A stretch of DNA of 13,336 nt from Bacteroidales bacterium UBA1189 (GCA_002309805.1 DBYJ01000054.1:615-13950), one strand, 5' to 3'. Counted from the first letter of the stretch, positions 1 to 7,778 are shown. Program-made: numbers and translations. The notes: generated by a model not told the origin, from the sequence alone.

Positions 1-933
1 GAGGGGACGAAGGCCGACGGTGCCGATATGGTGCTCTTCCAAGTGGAGGTTGTTGACAGGCAGGGGCGCCGCTGTCCGTTGGACGACCGCATGATAAACT
101 TCCAGCTCGAGGGCGAAGCCACCTGGATTGGCGGCATTGCCACCCGCGACAACCAGGCGACGCAGCCCCCCGGCGCTGATGCCACAAAGAACATCGCGGA
201 CAACTATGTCGGCGCCACAGCCCTGCCCGTAGAATGTGGCGTGAACCGTGTCCTGGTCCGCACTACCACCCGAGCCGGAAAAATTCGGCTCAGGGCCAGC
301 GCCGAGGGCGTGAAGTCTGCTTCGGCAGGAGTTAAAAGTGAAAAGGTGAATAGCGAAAAACTCATGCCGCAGCTCACATTGAAGGGCCGCCTCGACCGTG
401 GCGAGACACCGCTTTCACCCTCCCATACGGAACACGCCCGGGGAATAGAGATTGTAGCTGCTACTGCGGGGTACGACAGCGGGCATGCCTCACGTAGCTA
501 CGACGACAACGAACTCTCAGAATGGAAGAACGACGGACGCCTCTCCACCGCCTGGATCACCTATAAACTGGCGGAAAGAGCCGTCGTAGATGACATCTGC
601 CTCAAGCTCACTGGGTGGCGCCTGCGCAGCTATCCCCTGAACATCTATGCTGGCGAGCAGCTCATCTGGAGCGGCGAGACGGAGCGCAGTCTCGGCTATG
701 TGCACCTGACACCCACCCAGCGCGTGCAAACCGACGAAATCACCATCTGCCTCCGCGGAGCCGGCAAGGACGAGGATGCCTTCGGAGGCATCGTGGAGGT
801 GGCAGAACCCACCGCAGGTGAACTGGATCTCTTCAAAGCCGCCAACGGGGCCGAAACAAAAAATGAACTGCGCATCGTGGAAATAGAGTTCCTGGAGAAT
901 ATCAAAGGTTACTCTGGCAGCTCAGCGATGTAG
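1..933 (+). CDS. Glycoside hydrolase family 2 (beta-galactosidase-like), C-terminal part
   Basis: The reading frame is open from the first base, so this is the 3' end of a longer gene whose catalytic domains lie outside the window. The first ~100 residues look like the Ig-like C-terminal domain of Bacteroidetes GH2 enzymes: a strand reading FQVEVVDRQGRRCP, a GG segment, then ECGVNRVLVRTTTRAGKIRL, which resembles the 'ECGINR...RST' stretch of that family. After a short AT-rich linker (about bases 331-360), the remaining ~190 residues look like the terminal discoidin-like domain, with ELSEWKNDGRLSTAWITYKL followed by beta-strand-rich sequence. The family hydrolyses beta-linked sugars from plant or host glycans, usually in the periplasm. 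Substrate cannot be judged without the catalytic part. The last 25 bp overlap the convergent helicase gene. Confidence 0.8.
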   Translation, partial: EGTKADGADMVLFQVEVVDRQGRRCPLDDRMINFQLEGEATWIGGIATRDNQATQPPGADATKNIADNYVGATALPVECGVNRVLVRTTTRAGKIRLRASAEGVKSASAGVKSEKVNSEKLMPQLTLKGRLDRGETPLSPSHTEHARGIEIVAATAGYDSGHASRSYDDNELSEWKNDGRLSTAWITYKLAERAVVDDICLKLTGWRLRSYPLNIYAGEQLIWSGETERSLGYVHLTPTQRVQTDEITICLRGAGKDEDAFGGIVEVAEPTAGELDLFKAANGAETKNELRIVEIEFLENIKGYSGSSAM

Positions 934-3128
934 TCGCGGACGAGCTCAAGTATTTCCTCGCCATACTTGGCTACCTTGGCAGGTCCCATGCCCTTAAGGC
1001 GCTTCAACTGTGCAGCGTTGGTGGGGAGGGCGTTGGCGATGGCGATGAGCGCAGCGTTGGAGAGGATGTAGTAGGCGCTCTTGTGCTCGCGGAAAGCCTC
1101 CGTGCCTCGCCAGCGGCGCAGCGTCTCAAACAGCTCGGGATAGGCAATGTCGGATTCCCCCCTCGCCTCGCTCTCCCGTAGGGGGGAGGGCTTCAGCCCC
1201 CCTCTACGCTCCTTCGCGGAGGGGGACGACTTCGCTTTCGCCCGTGAGCTGCGCGCCAGCTTCCCCTCTCCCTTCGCAGGAGGGGCAGCGGATGAGCCTT
1301 TCTCCCCATCCAGCGTGAAGCGGGCCTTCTGCTTCAGATAAGAGGAAACGGTGAAGCCGCTCTGTGCCACGAAGCGCAGCAGGCTCACCTTCAGGCCATA
1401 GAGTTGACGCAGGTTGTCAAGCGTTTCCTCAAGCTGTTCAGCCACCTTCTTATTGTCGCTCTCCAGCGTCCTGGCATCGGCCAGCAAGGTTCCCAACTGG
1501 CTCGAGAGTTTCCCCTCGAAGTAGATGCATGCCTTGTGGATGCGCCCGTGCAGGAGGGCATCGTGCTCGTAGTCGGCACTGGCAGCAACGATGTCGGCAC
1601 ACTGCCGGCAGAAACGAGGCGCCACATCGAAGACCTCCGACTCCAGTTGCGGAGCCATCTCCTTATAGCGGGCGAGCAGGCGCGGATAGTCGCGATAGAG
1701 ATGCTCATCGACAAGGCGCAGCAACTTCTGCCACGCCCAGCGCAAGGGCTGGAGGTCGAAGAACTCATTCACAAGATACAGGAAATACTCGCGCTTCAAA
1801 TCGCCCAGCCTCCCGCTCACCGTCTGCGCCTCGCTGAGTTCGACGTCCATATAGCGGGTCACGACGCTGTCCGTGATGACGGATCCAGGACGCAGCGGCT
1901 CCGTCAGCATCAGCCCCTCCAGCGTGCGGCAGCGGCTGAGCGCCACATACACCTGCCCTGCGGCAAAAGCTGCATTCACATCCACTACGGCGCGGTCGAA
2001 CGTCAGCCCCTGGCTCTTGTGGATGGTGATGGCCCACGCCAGCCGCAGGGGGAACTGACGGAACACGCCCTCCACCTCTTCGCGAATCTCGCGCGACTCC
2101 TTGTCGATGACGTAGCGCGCGTTTGTCCACTCCATCGGGCCGACGGTGATGGAACGTCCGTCATCCAGCCCCACGACGGTGACCTCGTCATCCTTCAACT
2201 CCGTCACACGCGCCAGCTTGCCGTTGTAGAAACGGTGTTCGAAGGAGACGTCGTTCTTCAGGAACATCACCTGGCAGCCCACCTTCAGCGTCAGCGTCTC
2301 GTCAGCGGGATAGGACGTCTCGGGGAACGTACCCTCGACGGTAGCACGATAGAGACGCGCTACACGGGGGATTGCCTGCAGGCGACGCTCGTTGTAACCG
2401 TCTGCTGTGCGGTTGTGCGTCGTCAGGCGGATGACGCCCTCAGGCGTATTGTCGTCCTTCGTCACACGGGCATTGAGGCGCTCCAAGTCCTCAGGCGTCA
2501 GAGTTCCTGTGCGCACCTTATTCAACAAGTCGATAAACGACTGGTCGGTCTGCCTATAGACGTGCTGCAGCTCGATGGTCACGTGGCGCGTCTGCTGCAG
2601 GGCTCGGCTGCCGAAAAAGAACGGCGTGTCGTAGTACTCGCGCAAGAGTTGCCACTCGTCGTCCTTCACCACAGGCGCCAGCTGCTGGAGGTCGCCTATC
2701 ATCAGCAGTTGCACCCCGCCGAAAGGCCGGCTGCTATCGCGGTAACGGCGCAGCACGTCATCGACGGCATCGAGCAAGTCGGCCCTTACCATCGAAATCT
2801 CGTCAATCACCAGCAGGTCGAGGGTGCGGATGATGTTTTTCTTCTGCTTGGAGAACTGGTACTTCCTTCCACCGTCGCTCCGCACCTTGCCTCCAGGCAC
2901 GAAGGGCGACAGCGGCAGCTGGAAGAACGAGTGAATCGTCACCCCCTCGGCATTGATGGCAGCCACGCCCGTCGGCGCTACCACCACCATGCGCTTGGGG
3001 AGCCGCGTGCGGAGCTCGCGCAGGAACGTTGTCTTTCCCGTCCCCGCCCGCCCCGTGAGGAACACGTTGATGCCCGTCCCCTCCACAAGCTGCCACGCCA
3101 GCTCCAACGCCTCGTTTTTCTCCATCAT
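909..3128 (-). CDS. PIF1-like ATP-dependent DNA helicase with C-terminal HRDC domain
   Basis: A cytoplasmic superfamily 1 helicase of the PIF1/RecD2-like group, expected to unwind DNA during replication or repair. Counting from the chosen start (739 aa): Walker A GRAGTGKTT at 26-34, motif Ia VVAPTGVAAINA at 49-60, Walker B LLVIDEISMV at 104-113, motif III GDLQQLAPV at 144-152, and the C-terminal helicase motifs IHKSQGLTFDRAVVD (368-382) and GQVYVALSRCRTLEGL (390-405). A CRQC pair followed by histidines and a HKAC may bind zinc (inference). Residues ~663-739 form an HRDC domain (YPELFETLRRWR...RLKGMGPAKVAKYGEEIL), a nucleic-acid-binding module of RecQ-type helicases. The start at 3128 (or the next Met, 3125) is preferred because an in-frame ATG at 3164 lies upstream of the TATCTTTG promoter element. 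Residues ~597-660 are a low-complexity linker encoded by GC-rich palindromic DNA. Confidence 0.88.
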   Translation of the reverse strand: MMEKNEALELAWQLVEGTGINVFLTGRAGTGKTTFLRELRTRLPKRMVVVAPTGVAAINAEGVTIHSFFQLPLSPFVPGGKVRSDGGRKYQFSKQKKNIIRTLDLLVIDEISMVRADLLDAVDDVLRRYRDSSRPFGGVQLLMIGDLQQLAPVVKDDEWQLLREYYDTPFFFGSRALQQTRHVTIELQHVYRQTDQSFIDLLNKVRTGTLTPEDLERLNARVTKDDNTPEGVIRLTTHNRTADGYNERRLQAIPRVARLYRATVEGTFPETSYPADETLTLKVGCQVMFLKNDVSFEHRFYNGKLARVTELKDDEVTVVGLDDGRSITVGPMEWTNARYVIDKESREIREEVEGVFRQFPLRLAWAITIHKSQGLTFDRAVVDVNAAFAAGQVYVALSRCRTLEGLMLTEPLRPGSVITDSVVTRYMDVELSEAQTVSGRLGDLKREYFLYLVNEFFDLQPLRWAWQKLLRLVDEHLYRDYPRLLARYKEMAPQLESEVFDVAPRFCRQCADIVAASADYEHDALLHGRIHKACIYFEGKLSSQLGTLLADARTLESDNKKVAEQLEETLDNLRQLYGLKVSLLRFVAQSGFTVSSYLKQKARFTLDGEKGSSAAPPAKGEGKLARSSRAKAKSSPSAKERRGGLKPSPLRESEARGESDIAYPELFETLRRWRGTEAFREHKSAYYILSNAALIAIANALPTNAAQLKRLKGMGPAKVAKYGEEILELVRDYIAELPE

Positions 3129-3153
3129 CAGACTACACACACAATTATCGGGA

Positions 3154-3161
3154 CAAAGATA
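3154..3161 (-). promoter_or_regulatory. Bacteroidetes -7 promoter element for the helicase
   Basis: On the minus strand this reads TATCTTTG, an exact match to the Bacteroidetes -7 consensus TAnnTTTG. It would start transcription about 20 nt before the ATGATG pair at 3128/3125. No good TTG is visible at the expected -33 position, so the upstream half is weak. The site excludes the further upstream ATG as the real start. Confidence 0.6.
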
Positions 3162-3244
3162 CAAAGAAAATGAAGATGAAAGATTGAAGATGGAGGAATA
3201 ATATGTTTTTTTACGTTAAGCCCTTCGGAAAAAACAGAAATTTC

Positions 3245-3275
3245 TTGCTTTTTCGCCCCAGACGTTGTACTTTTG
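3245..3275 (+). promoter_or_regulatory. Bacteroidetes sigma-ABfr-type promoter of the DUF4468-porin operon
   Basis: TTG at 3245-3247, a 20-bp spacer and TACTTTTG at 3268-3275 match the -33/-7 consensus (TTG and TAnnTTTG). Predicted initiation near 3282 leaves a leader of about 20 nt before the ATG at 3304. It faces away from the helicase promoter, so this spacer is a divergent promoter region. Confidence 0.75.
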
Positions 3276-3303
3276 CATTCAATAATATTAAAATAGGATA
3301 TCT

Positions 3304-3870
3304 ATGAAGAAGAGACTGCAACTTTTCGTGCTGGCGCTCGCGACAACGATGGCGGGCTTTGCCCAGATAGATGCTCGCTACGGCGTGGGTGCCGTGCCCG
3401 TCGTCAACAACCGCGTGACGTTCGAGAAGACCCTGTCCATCCCCGATGGGCTGAACGAGAAGTGGGCCTACGCGAAGGCTCTGAAATGGGTGGAAAACCG
3501 ATTCGTCGTGCCTACAGTCCTCAGCAGCAAGATCGTCGAGCAGGACGAGACGAACTATCACCTCGTCATTCAAGCTGAGGAATACCTGACATTCAAGAGG
3601 AACTGGATTGTCCTGGACCGCACGCGCATCAATTACCTACTGGAGATTTTTCCCGCCGAAGGCGGAATGAAGGTTCGCATGACGCGCATCAAGTACTGGT
3701 ACGAAGAGGAGCGGGACGGCGGACAACGCTTCACAGCTGAGGAATGGATTACGGACGAGCAGTGCCTGAACGCCTCGAAGACCAGGCTGCTCCGCGCCAC
3801 AGGCAAGTTCCGCATCAAGACCATCGACCTTTTCAACCAGCTTACTGAGGATTTGAAGAAAAGCCTTTGA
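3304..3870 (+). CDS. Secreted DUF4468 domain-containing protein
   Basis: A 188-residue exported protein. Residues 1-20 form a classical signal peptide (MKK, a hydrophobic core, then GFA before Q21), so it is expected in the periplasm or at the outer membrane. Residues ~38-125 fit the DUF4468 family, which is common in Bacteroidetes and adopts a TBP-like fold: strand VTFEKTLSIP, helix WAYAKALKWVENRF, then strands resembling those that follow in the family. The biochemical role of DUF4468 is not known to me. It is the first gene of a three-gene unit with a two-helix membrane protein (30-nt gap) and a porin. The start follows a consensus promoter by a normal short leader. The family call is by recognition of sequence pattern, not by a search. 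Confidence 0.75.
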   Translation: MKKRLQLFVLALATTMAGFAQIDARYGVGAVPVVNNRVTFEKTLSIPDGLNEKWAYAKALKWVENRFVVPTVLSSKIVEQDETNYHLVIQAEEYLTFKRNWIVLDRTRINYLLEIFPAEGGMKVRMTRIKYWYEEERDGGQRFTAEEWITDEQCLNASKTRLLRATGKFRIKTIDLFNQLTEDLKKSL

Positions 3871-3900
3871 CAGAAACTGAAGACTGAGAACTGAAGAATA

Positions 3901-4104
3901 ATGAAGAACAAACAACAAGTCCGCTCGCTGCTCAACGCGCTGTTCCTGCTGGGTTTCATTGCAGCCTTCATTGTCTATTTCGCTCTGCCGAACGACCGCA
4001 CGCTGTTCCTTATCATTGCCGCTGTCAGCATCGCTGTCAAGACGGCCGACTACATCATTCGGTTTTTCGTGAAAGATAGGGGAACAAAGCCGTTCGAAGA
4101 TTGA
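3901..4104 (+). CDS. Small two-helix membrane protein
   Basis: A 67-residue protein with two hydrophobic segments, residues ~11-28 and ~34-54, separated by a short polar turn (LPNDRT). The N-terminus (MKNKQQVR) and C-terminus (KDRGTKPFED) are charged, as expected of an inner-membrane helical hairpin with basic ends facing the cytoplasm. I do not recognise a named family. It lies between the DUF4468 gene and the porin gene with gaps of 30 and 16 nt, so it is almost certainly co-transcribed with them. The downstream heptad repeat GAAGATT GAAGATT runs across its stop codon. Alternative in-frame starts are not apparent. Confidence 0.7.
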   Translation: MKNKQQVRSLLNALFLLGFIAAFIVYFALPNDRTLFLIIAAVSIAVKTADYIIRFFVKDRGTKPFED

Positions 4105-4120
4105 AGATTATCAGAAGCTG

Positions 4121-6208
4121 ATGAAAAGAGCCGTTCTGCTTGTCTGTACGCTGCTGTACGCCGCCGTCGTCACATGGGGGCAGGACAACAGGCGGCTCAT
4201 GGACACAGGAAACGGCCTCGACCCTACAGGCATCGGCAACGGCAGCAGCGAATCGCGCCGCGACAGCACCGTAACGGACCGCAAGACGCCCAAGGACGTC
4301 CGCGCTTGGACGGTATCCCAGACACTGGGCGAAATCACTCCCTCAGAACCCGACACCGCCATCCACCGCTTCCAGAACGTCCACTTTACCGATGGTCTGA
4401 ACGGCGAATACAACTACCTCGGCAATATGGGTTCGCCTCGCGAGTCACGCATCTTCTTCCACCGCCCTTCGGGCGACGACTACATCTTCGCCTACCCGAT
4501 GGACTACTTCATCACCCAGCCGGATCACTTCCGGTTCATGGACACGAAGTCGCCCTACACAAACGTCAGCTACTACCGTGCCGGAAACAAAATCAACGGC
4601 GAGGAGCGCATCAAGGGAACGTTTGCCGTCAATGCAGGACGACGAATCGGCATCGGCTTCAACCTCGACTACGTCTATGGACGAGGGCTCTACAGCAGCC
4701 AGTCGACATCGCTTTTCGATGCTGCCCTCTACGGCTATTATCGTGGGGACCGCTACGGCATGCACCTGTTGCTCAACTACGACAAACTGAAGTGGGCTGA
4801 GAACGGCGGCCTTACCGACGACCGCTTCATCACCCGTCCCGAGGATATGTCGTCAGGCAAACAAACCTATCGCCCTGCCGACATGCCCGTCAACATGGAA
4901 CGCAACTGGAACGAGAACCGCATGCGCACAGCTTTCTTCGAGCAGCACTACGACATGGGCTACTACAAGTCCGTTACCGACAGCCTGCCCGATACAGTCA
5001 TTGTCCGTCAGGAATTCGTCCCTGTTATGAAGGCGTTCCACACCGCAAATGCAAAGGGGCACAGGCGACGTTTCATTGACTATCGCACCCCCACGGGCTA
5101 CTATGCCAACAACTACCTGCCCTACGACTCCATCGACGCCACAGGCTACCTCTCCATCAAGAATTCCGCTGGACTCTCGCTGATAGAGGGCTTCAACAAA
5201 TGGATTCCCTTTGGCGGCTCGGCGTATGCGACGCATGAATTCCGCTCGTTCACCCTGCCCGATACGCTGGGCGACGGTAGCGGCAAGGAGACCGTCCGGC
5301 GCTGGAATGAACAGACGCTGACCCTCGGTGCCAATCTGCGCCGCACACTGGGCGATGTACTTCACTTCAACGTCACAGGCGAATTAGCCGTATTGGGCGA
5401 CGACATCGGCGAATTCAGGCTCGAGGGCAACGGCGACCTGAACTTCAGGCTGCTGGGCGATACGGTTCGTCTGGCCTTCAACGGCTTTATGACAAACCTT
5501 GAGCCTTCGTTCTATTACAACCACTATCATTCGCAACACTTCTGGTGGGACAACGACTTCAGCAAGGAATTCCGCACCCACGTTGGCGGCAGCCTCTCCT
5601 TCGACCGCCTCCACACCCGCCTCTCTGTCGGCATGGAGAACATCAAGAACTACACCTACCTTGCCTTCAGCGGCTACGGCGAGCAAATGACGTCTGGCTC
5701 CACGCGATTCTACAACGACATCGCTCCACGCCAGTATAGCGGCAACATCCAAGTACTGAGCGCTACACTCAATCAGGACTTTGCCCTCGGCATCCTGCAT
5801 TGGGACAACGAGGTGACAGCGCAATACAGCAGTCGCGACGACATCCTCCCCCTGCCGCTCGTCAATGTCTACAGCAATCTCTACCTGAAGTTCACCTATG
5901 CCAAAGTGCTGCGCATCCAGCTGGGCGGCGATGTCCGCTATTTCACAGCCTACTATGCACCCACCTATTGCCCAGGCTTCGGCATGTATCACCTTCAGAA
6001 CGCCGACCCTGACGCCCGCGTCTCCATAGGCGACTACCCTATCGTCAACGTCTATGCCAACTTCCACCTCAAGCAATGCCGTTTCTACGTGATGTACAGT
6101 CACGTCAACGAAGGTTTGTTTGGCAATTCCCGTTCCTTCCTCGTCCCTCACTACCCCATCAACCCCCGTTGGTTCAAACTCGGTCTTTCATGGAACTTCT
6201 GGGACTAA
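4121..6208 (+). CDS. Putative outer-membrane porin (Porin_10-like beta-barrel)
   Basis: A 695-residue outer-membrane protein. Residues 1-20 are a signal peptide ending TWG before Q21. The mature protein is rich in aromatic residues and alternating strands (for example IGIGFNLDYVYGRGLYSS and MHLLLNYDKLKW), typical of a transmembrane beta-barrel, and it ends in WFKLGLSWNFWD, the aromatic last strand that barrel-assembly machinery recognises. The overall pattern fits the Bacteroidetes 'putative porin' family (Porin_10). The cargo cannot be inferred. It is the last gene of the envelope operon starting at 3304 and is followed directly by a hairpin at 6209-6233. Large antisense open frames within it reflect base composition only. 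Confidence 0.82.
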   Translation: MKRAVLLVCTLLYAAVVTWGQDNRRLMDTGNGLDPTGIGNGSSESRRDSTVTDRKTPKDVRAWTVSQTLGEITPSEPDTAIHRFQNVHFTDGLNGEYNYLGNMGSPRESRIFFHRPSGDDYIFAYPMDYFITQPDHFRFMDTKSPYTNVSYYRAGNKINGEERIKGTFAVNAGRRIGIGFNLDYVYGRGLYSSQSTSLFDAALYGYYRGDRYGMHLLLNYDKLKWAENGGLTDDRFITRPEDMSSGKQTYRPADMPVNMERNWNENRMRTAFFEQHYDMGYYKSVTDSLPDTVIVRQEFVPVMKAFHTANAKGHRRRFIDYRTPTGYYANNYLPYDSIDATGYLSIKNSAGLSLIEGFNKWIPFGGSAYATHEFRSFTLPDTLGDGSGKETVRRWNEQTLTLGANLRRTLGDVLHFNVTGELAVLGDDIGEFRLEGNGDLNFRLLGDTVRLAFNGFMTNLEPSFYYNHYHSQHFWWDNDFSKEFRTHVGGSLSFDRLHTRLSVGMENIKNYTYLAFSGYGEQMTSGSTRFYNDIAPRQYSGNIQVLSATLNQDFALGILHWDNEVTAQYSSRDDILPLPLVNVYSNLYLKFTYAKVLRIQLGGDVRYFTAYYAPTYCPGFGMYHLQNADPDARVSIGDYPIVNVYANFHLKQCRFYVMYSHVNEGLFGNSRSFLVPHYPINPRWFKLGLSWNFWD

Positions 6209-6233
6209 AAAGACGGCAGGCAAAGCTGTCTTT
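6209..6233 (+). terminator. Hairpin directly after the porin gene
   Basis: AAAGACGGC (6209-6217) pairs with GCTGTCTTT (6225-6233) around the loop AGGCAAA. The 9-bp stem has one G-U pair and begins on the first base after the stop codon. Only a short TCTTTCTT stretch overlaps and follows it, so it may be a weak terminator or a 3'-end stabilising structure rather than a full intrinsic terminator. Confidence 0.5.
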
Positions 6234-6261
6234 CTTAACGCTTAATACTTAAATCTTAATT
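6234..6261 (+). repeat. Four tandem heptamers CTTAANN before the oxidoreductase gene
   Basis: CTTAACG, CTTAATA, CTTAAAT and CTTAATT follow one another without gaps, ending 6 nt before the ATG at 6268. The spacer otherwise holds only the hairpin. No TAnnTTTG element is visible here, so the oxidoreductase may rely on read-through from the porin operon or on a non-consensus promoter. Confidence 0.7.
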
Positions 6262-6267
6262 AAAAAT

Positions 6268-7239
6268 ATGATTCACTGGGGATTCATCGGTTGTGGCGAA
6301 GTCACGGAAAAGAAAAGTGGCCCAGCTTTTGCGAAGGTTGAAGGATCGTGCATCGAGGCCGTCATGAGCCGTAATGCAGAGAAAGCCCGTTCGTATGCCG
6401 AACGGAATGGGGTAAAGAAATGGTACACCGACCCGACGCACATCATCGACGACCCGAACGTCAACGCCATCTATATCGCCACCCCTCCCTCCAGCCACGC
6501 CACATACGCCATCATGGCCATGAAAGCTGGCAAGCCTGTCTATATTGAAAAGCCCATGGCCGTGAGCTACGAGGACTGCCTGCGCATCAACCGCACCAGC
6601 GAGGAAATGGGTGTACCCTGCTTCGTAGCCTACTACCGACGCTACCTCCCCTATTTCCTGAAGGTAAAAGAACTCATCCCCCAGATTGGGAACATCATCA
6701 ATCTGCAAGTCCGCTTCGCCCGCCCTCCACGCGATATGGACTGGAACAGCAAGGCCGAGCTCCCTTGGCGCCTTCAGCCCCCCATCTCTGGCGGAGGCTA
6801 TTTCTACGACCTTGCCCCTCACCAGATTGACATCATTCAGGAGTATTTCGGAATCATCACCGAAGCCGAAGGATTCTGCGGCAATCGCGGTGGGCTCTAC
6901 GATGCCGAAGACACCATCAGCGCCTGCTTCCGCTTTGAGAGCGGACTGGTAGGCTCCGGCTCATGGTGTTTCGTTGCCGACGAATCGGCCTCCGAGGACC
7001 GCATCGAAATCATTGGCGACAAAGGAATGATTTGTTTCTCCGTCTTTACCTTCGAGCCGCTTGCCCTGCACACCGAGCGCGGCAGGGAGGTCTTTGACAT
7101 CCCCAATCCGCCGCATGTCCAACTGCCGCTCATCGAAAGTGTCATACGTCATTTGCAGGGCAAGGACATCTGCACCTGCACAGGCATCAGCGCCACGCCC
7201 ACAAACTGGGTCATGGACCGCATACTCGGAAAAATCTGA
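6268..7239 (+). CDS. Gfo/Idh/MocA family NAD(P)-dependent oxidoreductase
   Basis: A 323-residue cytoplasmic dehydrogenase of the glucose-fructose oxidoreductase/inositol dehydrogenase family, which oxidises or reduces sugars and related polyols with NAD(P). The N-terminal Rossmann fold shows GFIGCG at 5-10. YIATPPSSHA is at ~69-78 and the diagnostic EKP at 94-96, whose lysine is usually catalytic. The C-terminal half has GGGYFYDLAPHQIDI (175-189) with Asp181, His185 and Asp188 placed like the family's active-site residues. Length matches the family. The exact substrate is not evident; 1,5-anhydrofructose reductase-like or other sugar dehydrogenase roles are possible. The start follows an A-rich leader (TTAAAAAT) with no Shine-Dalgarno site, as is usual in Bacteroidetes. 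It converges with the acyl carrier protein gene, 20 bp away. Confidence 0.88.
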   Translation: MIHWGFIGCGEVTEKKSGPAFAKVEGSCIEAVMSRNAEKARSYAERNGVKKWYTDPTHIIDDPNVNAIYIATPPSSHATYAIMAMKAGKPVYIEKPMAVSYEDCLRINRTSEEMGVPCFVAYYRRYLPYFLKVKELIPQIGNIINLQVRFARPPRDMDWNSKAELPWRLQPPISGGGYFYDLAPHQIDIIQEYFGIITEAEGFCGNRGGLYDAEDTISACFRFESGLVGSGSWCFVADESASEDRIEIIGDKGMICFSVFTFEPLALHTERGREVFDIPNPPHVQLPLIESVIRHLQGKDICTCTGISATPTNWVMDRILGKI

Positions 7240-7259
7240 TTTCTTCTCCTGCGCCTTAC

Positions 7260-7625
7260 TTACTGCTGCTCACCATGCTTTTCCTTCAGCTGGTTGCGCA
7301 CCTGACGTGCCTTTTCCTCGGCAGCCTTCTCGGCGCTCTTGGCCGCACGGGCAGCACGGCGGACGGGACTCTTCTCTTTCAACGCTTTCTGCACGCCCTC
7401 CACGAGGAACTTCAGCGTGTAGCCCTCGTAGGGAATCTCCGTGTCGTCGGGGAATTTAATCTTGAAACGCGATTCAATGGCCGTGACCACATTGACAATG
7501 TCCATCGAATCGGCATGGAGGTCGTTAATAAGATTATCTTCCAATCCAATCTTTTCGGGGCTTAAAGTCAGTTCCTTGGCAATGAAATCCCGGATTATTT
7601 TCTCTATGGTTTTTTCGCGCATCAT
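7260..7625 (-). CDS. Acyl carrier protein with a charged Lys/Ala/Glu-rich C-terminal tail
   Basis: A 121-residue protein counted from the first of two adjacent Met codons (7625, 7622). Residues ~3-83 form an acyl carrier domain: helix EKTIEKIIRDFIAKEL, then NLINDLHADSMDIVNVVTAI with Ser40 in the DSM motif that receives the 4'-phosphopantetheine arm, then an acidic IKFPDDTEIP segment. Residues ~84-121 are a highly charged extension (VRRAARAAKSAEKAAEEKAR...) that ordinary 75-80 residue carrier proteins lack; it is probably a single helix. The ATG at 7670 is rejected because it lies upstream of the promoter element at 7658-7665. It stands alone, divergent from the flavodiiron gene and without fatty-acid or polyketide enzymes beside it, so its partner is unknown. 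It may be a secondary rather than the housekeeping carrier. Confidence 0.85.
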   Translation of the reverse strand: MMREKTIEKIIRDFIAKELTLSPEKIGLEDNLINDLHADSMDIVNVVTAIESRFKIKFPDDTEIPYEGYTLKFLVEGVQKALKEKSPVRRAARAAKSAEKAAEEKARQVRNQLKEKHGEQQ

Positions 7626-7657
7626 TTTTCTGCAGGTGTTAAGGATGAAATTCTTTG

Positions 7658-7688
7658 CAAAGATAAGCATTGTTTATTCAATTGCAAA
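7658..7688 (-). promoter_or_regulatory. Bacteroidetes-type promoter of the acyl carrier protein gene
   Basis: On the minus strand TTTG (7685-7688) is followed after 19 bp by TATCTTTG (7658-7665), an exact TAnnTTTG. Initiation near 7651 would leave a leader of about 26 nt before the ATG at 7625. Confidence 0.75.
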
Positions 7689-7747
7689 GCCAAAAGTGTT
7701 TTTTTGGTAAATTTAACGAACGGATAGGCAAACATCCTTGGAAATTC

Positions 7748-7778
7748 TTGCACAACTGAAAAAAAATGCCGTACTTTG
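7748..7778 (+). promoter_or_regulatory. Probable promoter of the flavodiiron protein gene
   Basis: TTG at 7748-7750 and TTTG at 7775-7778 are 24 bp apart, the consensus distance. The TA is one base closer than usual (TACTTTG instead of TAnnTTTG). Initiation near 7785 would leave a leader of only about 12 nt before the ATG at 7797. Confidence 0.55.

Noticed and set aside
3128..3164. N-terminal extension of the helicase from the ATG at 3164
   Set aside because: The extra codons overlap the TATCTTTG promoter element and include a Cys-rich stretch unlike the family.
1404..3173. 589-codon open frame on the plus strand, antisense to the helicase
   Set aside because: It lies entirely opposite a helicase with all motifs intact; the translated product has no recognisable domain and arises from GC-biased third codon positions.
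5384..6151. 255-codon open frame on the minus strand within the porin gene
   Set aside because: Low-complexity Val/Ala/Glu-rich translation opposite a clear beta-barrel gene; a composition shadow.
7626..7670. N-terminal extension of the acyl carrier protein from the ATG at 7670
   Set aside because: It starts upstream of the promoter -7 box at 7658-7665, so it cannot be in the main transcript.
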